From Picosynechococcus sp. PCC 7117 (GTDB taxonomy: Bacteria; Cyanobacteriota; Cyanobacteriia; Cyanobacteriales; MRBY01): a stretch of DNA of 64,000 nucleotides. The stretch spans positions 1,054,001 to 1,118,000 of the forward strand of contig NZ_CP016477.1 of assembly GCF_001693275.1 (NCBI RefSeq), in the 5' to 3' direction. Numbering within the stretch: the stretch's first letter is position 1; each line of letters begins with the position of its first letter. Made by a program: the position numbers and the translations under genes. The notes under the pieces were generated by a model. It made no database searches. It saw only the letters and a list, made by a program, of their open reading frames with translations, and was not told the origin of the DNA. Shown here piece by piece: positions 56,239-64,000 of the stretch.

Positions 56239-56658
56239 TTAGATATACTCCTCGTTGCGGGTGATGAACTTGGTTTTAATCGGCAGCTTTTGGGCCGCAA
56301 GGCGCATGGCTTCACGGGCGATCGGCTCAGCGACACCATTCATCTCAAACATGATCCGACCGGGTTTAACCACAGCAACCCAGAATTCAGGGTTACCTTT
56401 ACCAGAACCCATACGGGTTTCTGCCGGACGCATGGTGATGGGCTTATCGGGGAAAATTCGGATCCAAATCTTACCACCTCGCTTGATGTAACGGGTCATC
56501 GCACGACGGGCGGCTTCAATTTGACGGGCGGTAATCCAACTGGGTTCAACGGCTTGGAGCGCGTAGTCACCAAATTGAATGTTGTTGCCGCGATACGCCA
56601 TTCCCCGCATGCGACCGCGATGCTGCTTCCGGAATTTTGTACGTTTTGGACTTAGCAT
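56239..56658 (-). CDS. rplP: 50S ribosomal protein L16
   Basis: The 139-residue protein begins [19 protein letters not shown] and has [20 protein letters not shown] and [24 protein letters not shown]16 contacts A-site tRNA. It starts three bases before rpmC begins. Confidence 0.97.
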   Translation of the reverse strand: MLSPKRTKFRKQHRGRMRGMAYRGNNIQFGDYALQAVEPSWITARQIEAARRAMTRYIKRGGKIWIRIFPDKPITMRPAETRMGSGKGNPEFWVAVVKPGRIMFEMNGVAEPIAREAMRLAAQKLPIKTKFITRNEEYI

Positions 56659-56716
56659 TGTTTCCTAAAGGGTAAACAGTGAGGGTAGAAAATTAAATTG
56701 CCAGTAGTTGGGCAAT

Positions 56717-57439
56717 TTATTGTTCGCTACGGTCTTCAAACTGCTGACGTCGGGATTTACGACGGGGCAGAGGGGCAGCATTAGCGGCAGAAGTTTCTTC
56801 TTGACCCGGAATAATTTCGCCTTTGAAGATCCAAACTTTAATCCCAAGAATTCCGTAAATGGTTTGGGCAGTTTTGTAAGAGTAGTCGATGTCAGCGCGG
56901 AGTGTGTGTAGGGGAACACGTCCTTCACGTACCCACTCTGTCCGGGCAATTTCTGCACCGTTTAAGCGACCACTTACTTGGATTTTGATCCCTTGAACTT
57001 CCGCTCTTTGGGCCCGTTGAACGGCTTGGCGAACAACCCGACGGAAGGATACCCGTCGCTCAAGTTGCTGAACGATATATTCAGCGATGAGGGCGGCGTC
57101 GGCGTCAACGCGGTTAACTTCGACAACGTTGATGCGGATTTGGCGCTGATCGCCAAGGACATCCTGGAGACCCGTTCTGAGGGCTTCGATGCCAGAACCA
57201 CCACGGCCAACGACAACACCGGGCCGGGCAGTGTGAATCTCTAGGTCAACTTGATCGGCTTTACGCTCGATCAAAACTTTGGAGATACCAGCATTATTGA
57301 GGTTTGCATCAATGTGCTGGCGGATTTTGTAGTCTTCCTGCACGAGGGCAGGGTATTGTTTGGGGTCGGCGTACCAACGGGAGAGGTGCTCTTTTGTAAT
57401 CCCCAAACGGAAACCAACTGGATGAATTTTCTGTCCCAC
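56717..57439 (-). CDS. rpsC: 30S ribosomal protein S3
   Basis: The 240-residue protein begins [20 protein letters not shown], has a KH domain ([18 protein letters not shown]) and a C-terminal domain with [31 protein letters not shown]3 lines the mRNA entry. Confidence 0.97.
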   Translation of the reverse strand: MGQKIHPVGFRLGITKEHLSRWYADPKQYPALVQEDYKIRQHIDANLNNAGISKVLIERKADQVDLEIHTARPGVVVGRGGSGIEALRTGLQDVLGDQRQIRINVVEVNRVDADAALIAEYIVQQLERRVSFRRVVRQAVQRAQRAEVQGIKIQVSGRLNGAEIARTEWVREGRVPLHTLRADIDYSYKTAQTIYGILGIKVWIFKGEIIPGQEETSAANAAPLPRRKSRRQQFEDRSEQ

Positions 57440-57484
57440 GGTTTGTTCCTTTTGATGTTTACGATCTACGACAGGTTAGGAGTA

Positions 57485-57844
57485 CTATTCGGCAGCACCA
57501 GGGGCCACAGCAACGGTGATGTGACAGGTGGGCTTACGAATTTGATAAGCACGTCCTTGGGCCCGGGGGCGGAACCGCTTCAACACGGGGCCAGCATCAG
57601 CAAAGGCTGCACTAACAACGAGATCGGCGGGGTCTAACCCTTCGTTATGTTCCGCATTAGCAACGGCAGATCGTAAAACCTTCAGTACAGGTTCACAAGC
57701 GCGATAGGGCATAAATTCGAGAATGATCAAGGCTTCGCGGTAGCTACGGCCACGAATCTGATCGAGGACTCGTCTGACCTTGATCGGAGACATCCGAATA
57801 TAGCGGGCGATCGCCTTGACTTCAGTTTGAGTATCGATAGTCAT
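57485..57844 (-). CDS. rplV: 50S ribosomal protein L22
   Basis: The 119-residue protein has [21 protein letters not shown] and [21 protein letters not shown], the loop that reaches into the exit tunnel. Confidence 0.97.
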   Translation of the reverse strand: MTIDTQTEVKAIARYIRMSPIKVRRVLDQIRGRSYREALIILEFMPYRACEPVLKVLRSAVANAEHNEGLDPADLVVSAAFADAGPVLKRFRPRAQGRAYQIRKPTCHITVAVAPGAAE

Positions 57845-57859
57845 TGTTTTCTTTAACCC

Positions 57860-58138
57860 TTATCGACGTGCTTTCTTATCACTCTTGGCATGGCCCTTGA
57901 AGGTCCGTGTGGGGGCAAATTCTCCCAGCTTGTGACCTACCATTTGCTCAGACACAAAAACAGGCACATGTTGGCGACCGTTGTGAACGGCGATCGTGTG
58001 ACCCACCATCTGAGGCAAAATTGTCGATGCCCGTGACCAAGTTTTAATCACTTGTTTATCACCGGAAGCATTAAGCTTCTCGATTTTTTTTAGGAGGCTG
58101 TCCGCAATGAACGGACCCTTTTTCAGTGAACGACCCAT
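57860..58138 (-). CDS. rpsS: 30S ribosomal protein S19
   Basis: The 92-residue protein begins [20 protein letters not shown] and has [37 protein letters not shown]19 is in the head with S13. Confidence 0.97.
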   Translation of the reverse strand: MGRSLKKGPFIADSLLKKIEKLNASGDKQVIKTWSRASTILPQMVGHTIAVHNGRQHVPVFVSEQMVGHKLGEFAPTRTFKGHAKSDKKARR

Positions 58139-58174
58139 AGTTTCTTACAGCGTGTAATGAACAAAAATAGATAA

Positions 58175-59002
58175 TTAACGGCGACGGCGCACAATCAAAG
58201 AGCTACTTTGCTTCTTCTTCTTGCGAGTCTTCTTACCGAGGGCAGGTTTACCCCAAGGCGTCACAGGACCACTGCGACCAATGGGTGCTCTACCCTCACC
58301 ACCACCATGGGGGTGATCTACCGGGTTCATAACACTACCGCGGACTTGGGGCCGACGTCCCAGGTGACGGGTTCTCCCCGCTTTCCCAAGCTTCAGGTTC
58401 CGAGCTTCGGCGTTGCCCACTTTGCCAATGGTGGCGTAGCACTCTTTGCGAACCATCCGGACTTCCTTGGAAGGCAGCTTGATGGTGACATAATCACCTT
58501 CTTTAGCGACCAATTGGGCAAAAGCACCCGCAGAACGAACCATCTGGCCACCACGACCAGCGTAAAGCTCGATATTGTGGATTTCAGTACCAAGGGGGAT
58601 TTTGTAGAGCGGTAAAGCATTGCCGATTTCGTAGGGCGCTTCTTCCCCAGCGATAATCGTGTCACCGACGCCAAGGCCAGCTGGTTGCAGGATATAGCGT
58701 TTTTCGCCATCTTCGTACTGCACCAGGGCGATGCGAGCATTCCGGTTTGGATCGTACTCAATCGCAATCACCTGGGCGGTCATATCCCGCTTGTCGCGGC
58801 GAAAATCGATCAGACGATAAAGGCGCTTGTGGCCACCACCCCGGTGACGACAAGTGATCACACCACGGTTGTTACGGCCTTTTTTGCGGTGTTTGTATTT
58901 GGTAAGAGATTTTTCCGGTTTGGATTTGGTAATCTCCGAAAAGTCAGAGACCGTAGCCTGACGAGTTCCCGGAGTATATGGTCTAAATGAACGAATACCC
59001 AT
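58175..59002 (-). CDS. rplB: 50S ribosomal protein L2
   Basis: The 275-residue protein has [21 protein letters not shown] and the C-terminal [33 protein letters not shown] block with the conserved His needed for peptidyl transfer support. Confidence 0.97.
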   Translation of the reverse strand: MGIRSFRPYTPGTRQATVSDFSEITKSKPEKSLTKYKHRKKGRNNRGVITCRHRGGGHKRLYRLIDFRRDKRDMTAQVIAIEYDPNRNARIALVQYEDGEKRYILQPAGLGVGDTIIAGEEAPYEIGNALPLYKIPLGTEIHNIELYAGRGGQMVRSAGAFAQLVAKEGDYVTIKLPSKEVRMVRKECYATIGKVGNAEARNLKLGKAGRTRHLGRRPQVRGSVMNPVDHPHGGGEGRAPIGRSGPVTPWGKPALGKKTRKKKKQSSSLIVRRRR

Positions 59003-59024
59003 GATTTATTCAAGTGAATGACGA

Positions 59025-59348
59025 CTATACTTCTGGGAACAATGTGATTGTATCCCCTTCTGCCAAGGTGATGACTGCCCGCTTGTACTGGGGTTTGAAG
59101 CCCATAAAGCGACCGACGCGCTTTTTCTTGCGGGGTGGCCGACTGGTGTTGACCTTAACAACTTTGACTTCAAACAGAGTTTCAATGGCTGCTTTGATGT
59201 CGGTTTTTGTTGCTTTGAGGGCAACATCAAACACATATTTGTTGTCTTCAAGCAGAATTGTCGCCTTTTCACTAACAATGGGCTTGAGAATTAGATCAGC
59301 GAGGTCACGGGTTGGCACCCGGCTCGCGGTAGGCATTCTACTAGTCAT
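59025..59348 (-). CDS. rplW: 50S ribosomal protein L23
   Basis: The 107-residue protein has [30 protein letters not shown] and the basic loop [15 protein letters not shown]23 is the exit-tunnel docking site for SRP and trigger factor. Its ATG overlaps the end of rplD by 8 bases; ATG 59336 is an alternative start. Confidence 0.96.
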   Translation of the reverse strand: MTSRMPTASRVPTRDLADLILKPIVSEKATILLEDNKYVFDVALKATKTDIKAAIETLFEVKVVKVNTSRPPRKKKRVGRFMGFKPQYKRAVITLAEGDTITLFPEV

Positions 59349-59973
59349 TGTAAACCTCCTGGATTTTAGCCAGTGCTTCGGAGGTGACTACGATTTTGCC
59401 AGCGTTAAGAATATCAAAAATATTCAAACCATCGGCAGGAACCATTTTCACAGAAGCAATGTTGCGGGCAGAGAGATATACGTTGTCAGTCATCTCAGCA
59501 AGTACAAGGAGTACTTTTTCTCCGGATGCGACGCCCCAGCGGGTCATGGCATTGACCAACTCTTTGGTTTTGGGAGCGGCAAATTGCTCGGCAAAGTTTT
59601 CAACGACGATGAGATCTCCGTTCCGGCTGTGGAAAGCGGTACGAAGTGCTAAACGACGCTCTTTGCGGTTCATTTTAAGGTTGTACTCTTTGGGTTTGGG
59701 GCCAAAGATGACACCGCCACCTTTCCATAATGGGGAACGGATTGAACCAGCTCTTGCCCGGCCAGTTCCTTTTTGACGCCAAGGTTTGCGTCCACCCCCA
59801 CGGACTTCTGCACGGGTTTTCGTGGAAGAAGTTCCCTGACGTGCGTTATTTAGCTGACGTACAAGGGCGCGGTGGACAATATGTGCGGCATTTTCTTCTT
59901 TGGCAACTTTGAAGTCGAGGTTGGCCTGGCCAACTTCTTCTCCTTGCCAATTTTTTACTGCGCAGTTAACCAT
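59341..59973 (-). CDS. rplD: 50S ribosomal protein L4
   Basis: The 210-residue protein has [39 protein letters not shown], the loop that enters the exit tunnel. In E. coli, L4 represses the S10 operon through a leader hairpin; a hairpin leader exists here before rplC. Confidence 0.97.
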   Translation of the reverse strand: MVNCAVKNWQGEEVGQANLDFKVAKEENAAHIVHRALVRQLNNARQGTSSTKTRAEVRGGGRKPWRQKGTGRARAGSIRSPLWKGGGVIFGPKPKEYNLKMNRKERRLALRTAFHSRNGDLIVVENFAEQFAAPKTKELVNAMTRWGVASGEKVLLVLAEMTDNVYLSARNIASVKMVPADGLNIFDILNAGKIVVTSEALAKIQEVYND

Positions 59974-60073
59974 AGTGATGAAGTATCGGATTATCGGTTA
60001 TCAGCTAATGAAATAAATAAAGCTGTGGTTTTTCGTAAAGGGGTTGCAAATGGCGATCGCCACGCAAGCCCAA

Positions 60074-60715
60074 TTACTTTTGGCCCACAATATTGCTCGG
60101 AGCAATACTTAATAAATTGCCGGCTTTGCCAGGAATTGCACCTTTGATCAGCAATAAATTCTTTTCTTCGTCAACGCGAACAACTTCGAGTTTACGGACG
60201 GTGATCTTGGTTCCACCATAACGACCCGCCATGCGCTTACCGGGATAAACGCGACCGGGAGTCGTCCCTGCGCCGGTAGAACCGGGGAGACGGTGGTTCT
60301 TAGAACCATGGGTCATGTTGCCTCGCTTAAAGTTATGGCGTTTTTGATAACCAGCGAAACCACGACCAATGGTATTTCCAGAAACATCGACAACTTGGCC
60401 GGCCTCAAAAATATTTGCGGTGATCGCTTGGCCAAGTTCATAGCCAGAAACGTCATCGAGGCGATATTCCTTGAGGTGGCGGAGGGGGGCAGCATCTGCT
60501 TTTTTGAGATGCCCCAGTTGAGGCTTCGTTAAGTTCTTTTCCTTAACGTCTCCGTAGCCGATTTGCACGGAGGTGTAGCCATCTGTTTCGGAGGTTTTGA
60601 TTTGGGTGACGGTACAGGGCCCTGCTTGGACAACGGTAACAGGAATCGCAGTTCCAGTTTCGTTATCAAAGATTTGGGTCATACCGAGTTTAGTACCGAG
60701 GATACCGAGTGACAC
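60074..60715 (-). CDS. rplC: 50S ribosomal protein L3
   Basis: The 213-residue protein (GTG start at 60715, [17 protein letters not shown]) has [24 protein letters not shown] and [21 protein letters not shown], the loop near the peptidyl-transferase centre. It is the first gene of the long leftward cluster; rpsJ is not upstream, as is usual for cyanobacteria. Confidence 0.96.
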   Translation of the reverse strand: MSLGILGTKLGMTQIFDNETGTAIPVTVVQAGPCTVTQIKTSETDGYTSVQIGYGDVKEKNLTKPQLGHLKKADAAPLRHLKEYRLDDVSGYELGQAITANIFEAGQVVDVSGNTIGRGFAGYQKRHNFKRGNMTHGSKNHRLPGSTGAGTTPGRVYPGKRMAGRYGGTKITVRKLEVVRVDEEKNLLLIKGAIPGKAGNLLSIAPSNIVGQK

Positions 60716-60757
60716 GGAACAGAGACCTCTATCTACTAATAGACAACATTAAAAGGT

Positions 60758-60812
60758 GAGTAGAAATAATATGAACCGCTCCCGAAGGAGTTGTGGTTCT
60801 TGTCTTCTACTC
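60758..60812 (-). promoter_or_regulatory. Nested hairpin in the rplC leader with UUCG tetraloop
   Basis: Three nested stems pair: GAGTAGAA (60758-60765) with TTCTACTC (60805-60812), GAACC (60773-60777) with GGTTC (60795-60799), and CTCC (60779-60782) with GGAG (60787-60790). Read as the rplC transcript the apex is C-UUCG-G, an extra-stable tetraloop. The structure ends 43 bp before the start codon and has no T-run, so it suits a protein-binding leader rather than a terminator. Confidence 0.65.
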
Positions 60813-61307
60813 TTGGATATTCAGAGTGTTTTATGGCTCTGAAAGGTTTTTGCCTACAGGTAGGTGTACTACGTTTTACCCAAGACTTAAAGCGCTTGCT
60901 TCAGTATCTTGCTGTAACTGCAGGAGGGGGGCTGTCGCTTGGGGCGATCGCCTAAAAATTGTGACCGGAAAATGCAGCCTGAGGGAAGCCTGTTTCTGGG
61001 TTGAACCGATGCGACGAACAAGGGGGCAGGGGTTCTATGCTTCGTCAGGAAACTTCGTATAACTGGTTACATTTAGCCACAAGCGAGCATTATAAGCGGA
61101 GAAAGTGAGCCTTGGCAAGGGGCGTATCAGAAAAACATGACAGTTCTTAATTCTTGAGACAGAGATTGACGCTTTGAAGGAGATTTTTGGGAGTTCAAGG
61201 AACCAGGGGCGATCGCCAATGCTGTCTAGGATCGGGGCCAGCATAAAGTGTTACGATTGCCACAGAACGAAGAAAAGTGATCATAAACAAAAGGACAACA
61301 CGCAATA
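60813..61307. other. Rest of the intergenic region between divergent rplC and pnp
   Basis: These 495 bp should hold the promoters of the ribosomal cluster and of pnp. Two GCGATCGC sites are present (about 60943 and 61211). An 89-codon open frame at 60793-61062 has no protein-like features and overlaps the leader hairpin, so I do not call it. No further motif is recognised. Confidence 0.5.
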
Positions 61308-63452
61308 ATGCAAGAACATATTCAGTCGATTTCTTTCGATGGGCGAGAAATTCGACTAAAAACAGGTTTGTTTGCGCCTCAGGCCGGCGGGTCAGTTTTA
61401 ATTGAATCAGGAGATACAGCGGTTTTAGTCAGTGCAACGACAGCCCCTGGCAGACAAGGAATTGACTTTCTACCTTTGCTGGTAGATTACGAAGAACGGT
61501 TATACGCAGCAGGACGAATTCCCGGTGGTTATCTAAGAAGAGAAGGCCGACCCCCAGAACGGGCAACGCTCATTTCGCGCCTCATTGACCGACCGATGCG
61601 CCCGCTATTTCCCCAGTGGTTGCGGGACGATATTCAGATTGTCGCCACAACGCTCTCCCTCGATGAAGAGGTGCCGCCGGATGTTCTCGCTGTGACGGGG
61701 GCTTCTGTGGCCACATTGCTCGCGGGTTTACCTTTCTACGGGCCGATGGCTGCCGTCCGGGTTGGTCTGGTGGGGGATGATTTTATCCTCAATCCCACCT
61801 ACCGAGAAATGATGAATGGGGATTTAGACCTCGTGGTTGCTGGCACCCCCGACGGTGTGATCATGGTTGAGGCCGGAGCCAATCAGTTGCCAGAAGCGGA
61901 CATGATCGAGGCGATTGATTTCGCCTACGAGGCGATCCAAGAGTTGATCGAAGCCCAACGCGCGCTGATGAAGGAACTTGGCGTTGAAATGGTTAGCGCT
62001 GAGCCACCTGCTAAGGATGAGGAACTCGAAAAATTCATTGGCGATCGCGCCACGGACAAGATCAAAAAAGTCTTGAGTCAATTTGATCTCGATAAAAATG
62101 GTCGCGATGCCGCCCTCGATGAAATCAAAGCAACAGAAATCATTGAGGCCATTGAAGCTCTGCCGGAAGATGCACCACTGCGGCTGAAAACCACAGAAGA
62201 ACCCAAGCTCATTGATAACACTTTCAAGGCGCTGACGAAAAAGCTGATGCGGAGCCAAATCGTCGAAGATGGGGTTCGGGTTGATGGTCGTAAATTGGAT
62301 CAAGTGCGCCCCATTTCCTGTCGCACTGCTGTGTTACCGAGAGCCGTCCATGGTAGCGGTTTATTTAACCGAGGTCTGACCCAGGTTTTATCCATTGCCA
62401 CCCTCGGAACGCCCGGTGATGCCCAAGAGATGGACGATTTACATCCCTCCGACGAAAAGCGCTACTTGCACCATTACAATTTCCCCCCCTACTCCGTGGG
62501 TGAAACTCGCCCAATGCGATCGCCTGGCCGTCGGGAGATTGGTCACGGGGCCTTAGCCGAACGCGCCCTTTTACCCGTATTGCCGCCGAAGGATGAATTT
62601 CCCTATGTCATTCGGGTCGTTTCTGAAGTCTTATCTTCCAACGGCTCTACCTCTATGGGCTCTGTCTGTGGCTCTACCCTGGCCTTGATGGACGCTGGGG
62701 TACCCATTGCAAAGCCCGTGAGTGGTGCCGCGATGGGGCTGATCAAAGAAGGAAAAGAAGTCCGTATCCTCACCGATATCCAAGGGATTGAAGACTTCCT
62801 CGGCGACATGGACTTTAAGGTTGCCGGGACAGCTGACGGAATTACCGCCCTCCAGATGGATATGAAGATCACTGGCCTGGCCGTTGAGGTGGTCGCAGAA
62901 GCGATTAAGCAAGCTTTGCCCGCTCGCCTCCATATCCTTGAAAAGATGACCGATGTCATTGCCGAGCCGAAGGAATTGTCCCCAGCCGCTCCCCGTCTGC
63001 TCACCATTAAGATTGATCCTGATTTAATTGGGATGGTCATTGGCCCTGGTGGCAAAACCATTAAAGGGATTACCGAGCAAACCCGTGCCAAGGTGGATAT
63101 TGCCGATGACGGTACCGTAACGATTGCCTCCTCTGAGTCGGAAAATGCCGAGAAAGCCAAGCGCCTAATCGTAAACATGACTCGCAAGCTCAACGAAGGG
63201 GATGTGTATTTCGGTAAAGTCACCCGTATTATTCAAATTGGTGCCTTTGTGGAAATTATGCCGGGGAAAGAGGGCATGATTCACATTTCGCAACTGGCAG
63301 AAGGTCGCGTAGGCAAAGTCGAAGATGAAGTTGCTGTCGGTGATGAAGTAGTGGTTAAAGTGCGCGAAATTGATAATAAAGGACGCATTAATCTCACCCG
63401 CCTAGGGATCCATCCTGATGAAGCAGCCGCCGCTCGGGTTGCTGCTCAATAA
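61308..63452 (+). CDS. pnp: Polyribonucleotide nucleotidyltransferase (PNPase)
   Basis: The 714-residue protein has two RNase PH-like domains (first with [25 protein letters not shown], second with [14 protein letters not shown]), a KH domain ([20 protein letters not shown], near 565-585) and a C-terminal S1 domain ([33 protein letters not shown]). It degrades RNA 3'-5' with phosphate and can add tails; in cyanobacteria it is thought to make heteropolymeric tails. The length is normal. Confidence 0.98.
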   Translation: MQEHIQSISFDGREIRLKTGLFAPQAGGSVLIESGDTAVLVSATTAPGRQGIDFLPLLVDYEERLYAAGRIPGGYLRREGRPPERATLISRLIDRPMRPLFPQWLRDDIQIVATTLSLDEEVPPDVLAVTGASVATLLAGLPFYGPMAAVRVGLVGDDFILNPTYREMMNGDLDLVVAGTPDGVIMVEAGANQLPEADMIEAIDFAYEAIQELIEAQRALMKELGVEMVSAEPPAKDEELEKFIGDRATDKIKKVLSQFDLDKNGRDAALDEIKATEIIEAIEALPEDAPLRLKTTEEPKLIDNTFKALTKKLMRSQIVEDGVRVDGRKLDQVRPISCRTAVLPRAVHGSGLFNRGLTQVLSIATLGTPGDAQEMDDLHPSDEKRYLHHYNFPPYSVGETRPMRSPGRREIGHGALAERALLPVLPPKDEFPYVIRVVSEVLSSNGSTSMGSVCGSTLALMDAGVPIAKPVSGAAMGLIKEGKEVRILTDIQGIEDFLGDMDFKVAGTADGITALQMDMKITGLAVEVVAEAIKQALPARLHILEKMTDVIAEPKELSPAAPRLLTIKIDPDLIGMVIGPGGKTIKGITEQTRAKVDIADDGTVTIASSESENAEKAKRLIVNMTRKLNEGDVYFGKVTRIIQIGAFVEIMPGKEGMIHISQLAEGRVGKVEDEVAVGDEVVVKVREIDNKGRINLTRLGIHPDEAAAARVAAQ

Positions 63453-63499
63453 AAATATAAAACATCACGATTTTTCGGTGTTGTAATTTAATGTAATTT

Positions 63500-63526
63500 C
63501 CCCCAAGTCACTTGGGGGATTTTTTT
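63500..63526 (+). terminator. Rho-independent terminator of pnp
   Basis: CCCCCAAG / CTTGGGGG is a perfect 8-bp stem with a 3-base loop followed by seven T, 47 bp after the pnp stop. Confidence 0.92.
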
Positions 63527-63736
63527 GTTTGGCACCAGAATTTATCGTCGTCAAACGGTCGAAGGAATAGCCTAACTGATCAAATTGTTTCAAGGTAAGA
63601 AATTTTCAACAAAAGATTAAGATTAGACTTTAAGAAACTGTGATTTTCAGGGAAGCTAAATTAGATACAAGCTGGTTTGCTAGAAACTGCCACACTCGAG
63701 GGTAACCATCGCGATCGCTTTAAAGTTATTCAGGGT

Positions 63737-64000
63737 GTGGATCGTCCCCACGCTGCACCTCAATTTTCTCAAACCCCTTTTCAACGGGTGACAACTGGGT
63801 CGATCTTTTTTTCAATCACCATTGTGATTGCGATCTGCGGCTACATGCTGTTCGGTTGGACGGCCCTAGAATCGTTTTATATGGTCGTGATCACGGTGTT
63901 TGGGGTGGGATATGGAGAAGTCAAACCCCTGGAGACGCTGCCGGAAAAACTGTTTACGATTTTTGTCATCTTAGCGGGGACATCAGCGGCCATCATTGAC
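63737..64000 (+). CDS. Potassium channel protein, N-terminal part (cut by window edge)
   Basis: An open frame runs to the right edge. It has a hydrophobic helix (SIFFSITIVIAICGYMLFGW), a pore loop with selectivity filter TVFGVGYGE, then the start of a second helix (FTIFVILAGTSAAIID). This is the two-helix Ion_trans_2 K+ channel type, often followed by a TrkA-N (RCK) domain that would lie outside the window. The start is uncertain: GTG 63737 or TTG 63677; an in-frame TAG lies at 63662-63664. Confidence 0.75.
   Translation, partial: MDRPHAAPQFSQTPFQRVTTGSIFFSITIVIAICGYMLFGWTALESFYMVVITVFGVGYGEVKPLETLPEKLFTIFVILAGTSAAIID

Noticed and set aside
59014-59652. 212-codon open frame antisense to rplW and rplD
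   Set aside because: It covers the junction of two certain ribosomal genes on the other strand and has no protein-family features.
60793-61062. 89-codon open frame in the rplC-pnp gap
   Set aside because: Overlaps the leader hairpin, has no ribosome site, and is rich in Arg and Cys without any known motif.
1-64000. Frequent GCGATCGC palindromes as possible new repeat family
   Set aside because: These are HIP1 sites, already well known in many cyanobacteria; used only as a composition marker.
1-64000. CRISPR array, insertion sequence or prophage
   Set aside because: I saw no regularly spaced repeats, no transposase or integrase, and no phage structural genes.

Overview
The window comes from a unicellular cyanobacterium. 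Direct evidence is a psaF-psaJ photosystem I pair, a full-length magnesium chelatase H subunit (chlH), several cyanobacteria-type conserved proteins (DUF3086, DUF3119, DUF3370) and a very high density of the palindrome GCGATCGC (HIP1), which is typical of many cyanobacteria. Gene content and order resemble the marine Synechococcus sp. PCC 7002 (Picosynechococcus) lineage as I remember it; that assignment is inference. Almost everything is chromosomal housekeeping sequence with three AT-rich stretches that look acquired.

Left part (1-21.4 kb): the 5' part of a Fic-like gene running off the edge; a ChlH/CobN-family chelatase large subunit; an AT-rich orphan alpha/beta hydrolase; a second ketoacyl-ACP synthase; a CPA1 Na+/H+ antiporter facing a TrkA-N protein and a short RecQ helicase; purU and tsaD, convergent over a structured repeat; psaF-psaJ; plsY; a DUF3086/DUF3119 pair; a stand-alone RND exporter; a GerMN lipoprotein; and an FHA-domain protein.

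Accessory island (about 21.5-23.6 kb): AT-rich and without HIP1 sites. It carries a BrnA-like antitoxin with an N-terminally truncated BrnT-like toxin, then a two-gene unit that reads as a DarT1-type ADP-ribosyltransferase toxin with its NADAR-domain antitoxin. This is the most notable system in the window. It sits just downstream of chlH.

Middle part (23.6-43.7 kb): chlH, a membrane protein, a DUF3370 protein, an LptF/LptG-type permease, transketolase, fabF-acpP, gatA, and the secE-nusG-rplK-rplA-rplJ-rplL group preceded by tRNA-Trp and rplS, then an SLH/OprB-type outer-membrane porin.

Right part (43.7-64 kb): one long leftward run joining the cyanobacterial S10, spc and alpha-type gene groups (rplC to rplQ) with truA, rplM, rpsI, rpmE and prfA. 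rpsJ, rpsN, rpmD and rpsD are absent from it. A strong nested hairpin with a UUCG loop lies in the rplC leader. pnp runs rightward, and a K+ channel gene is cut by the right edge. Translation, secretion and RNA-turnover genes dominate, with tetrapyrrole, fatty-acid, carbon and folate metabolism around them.
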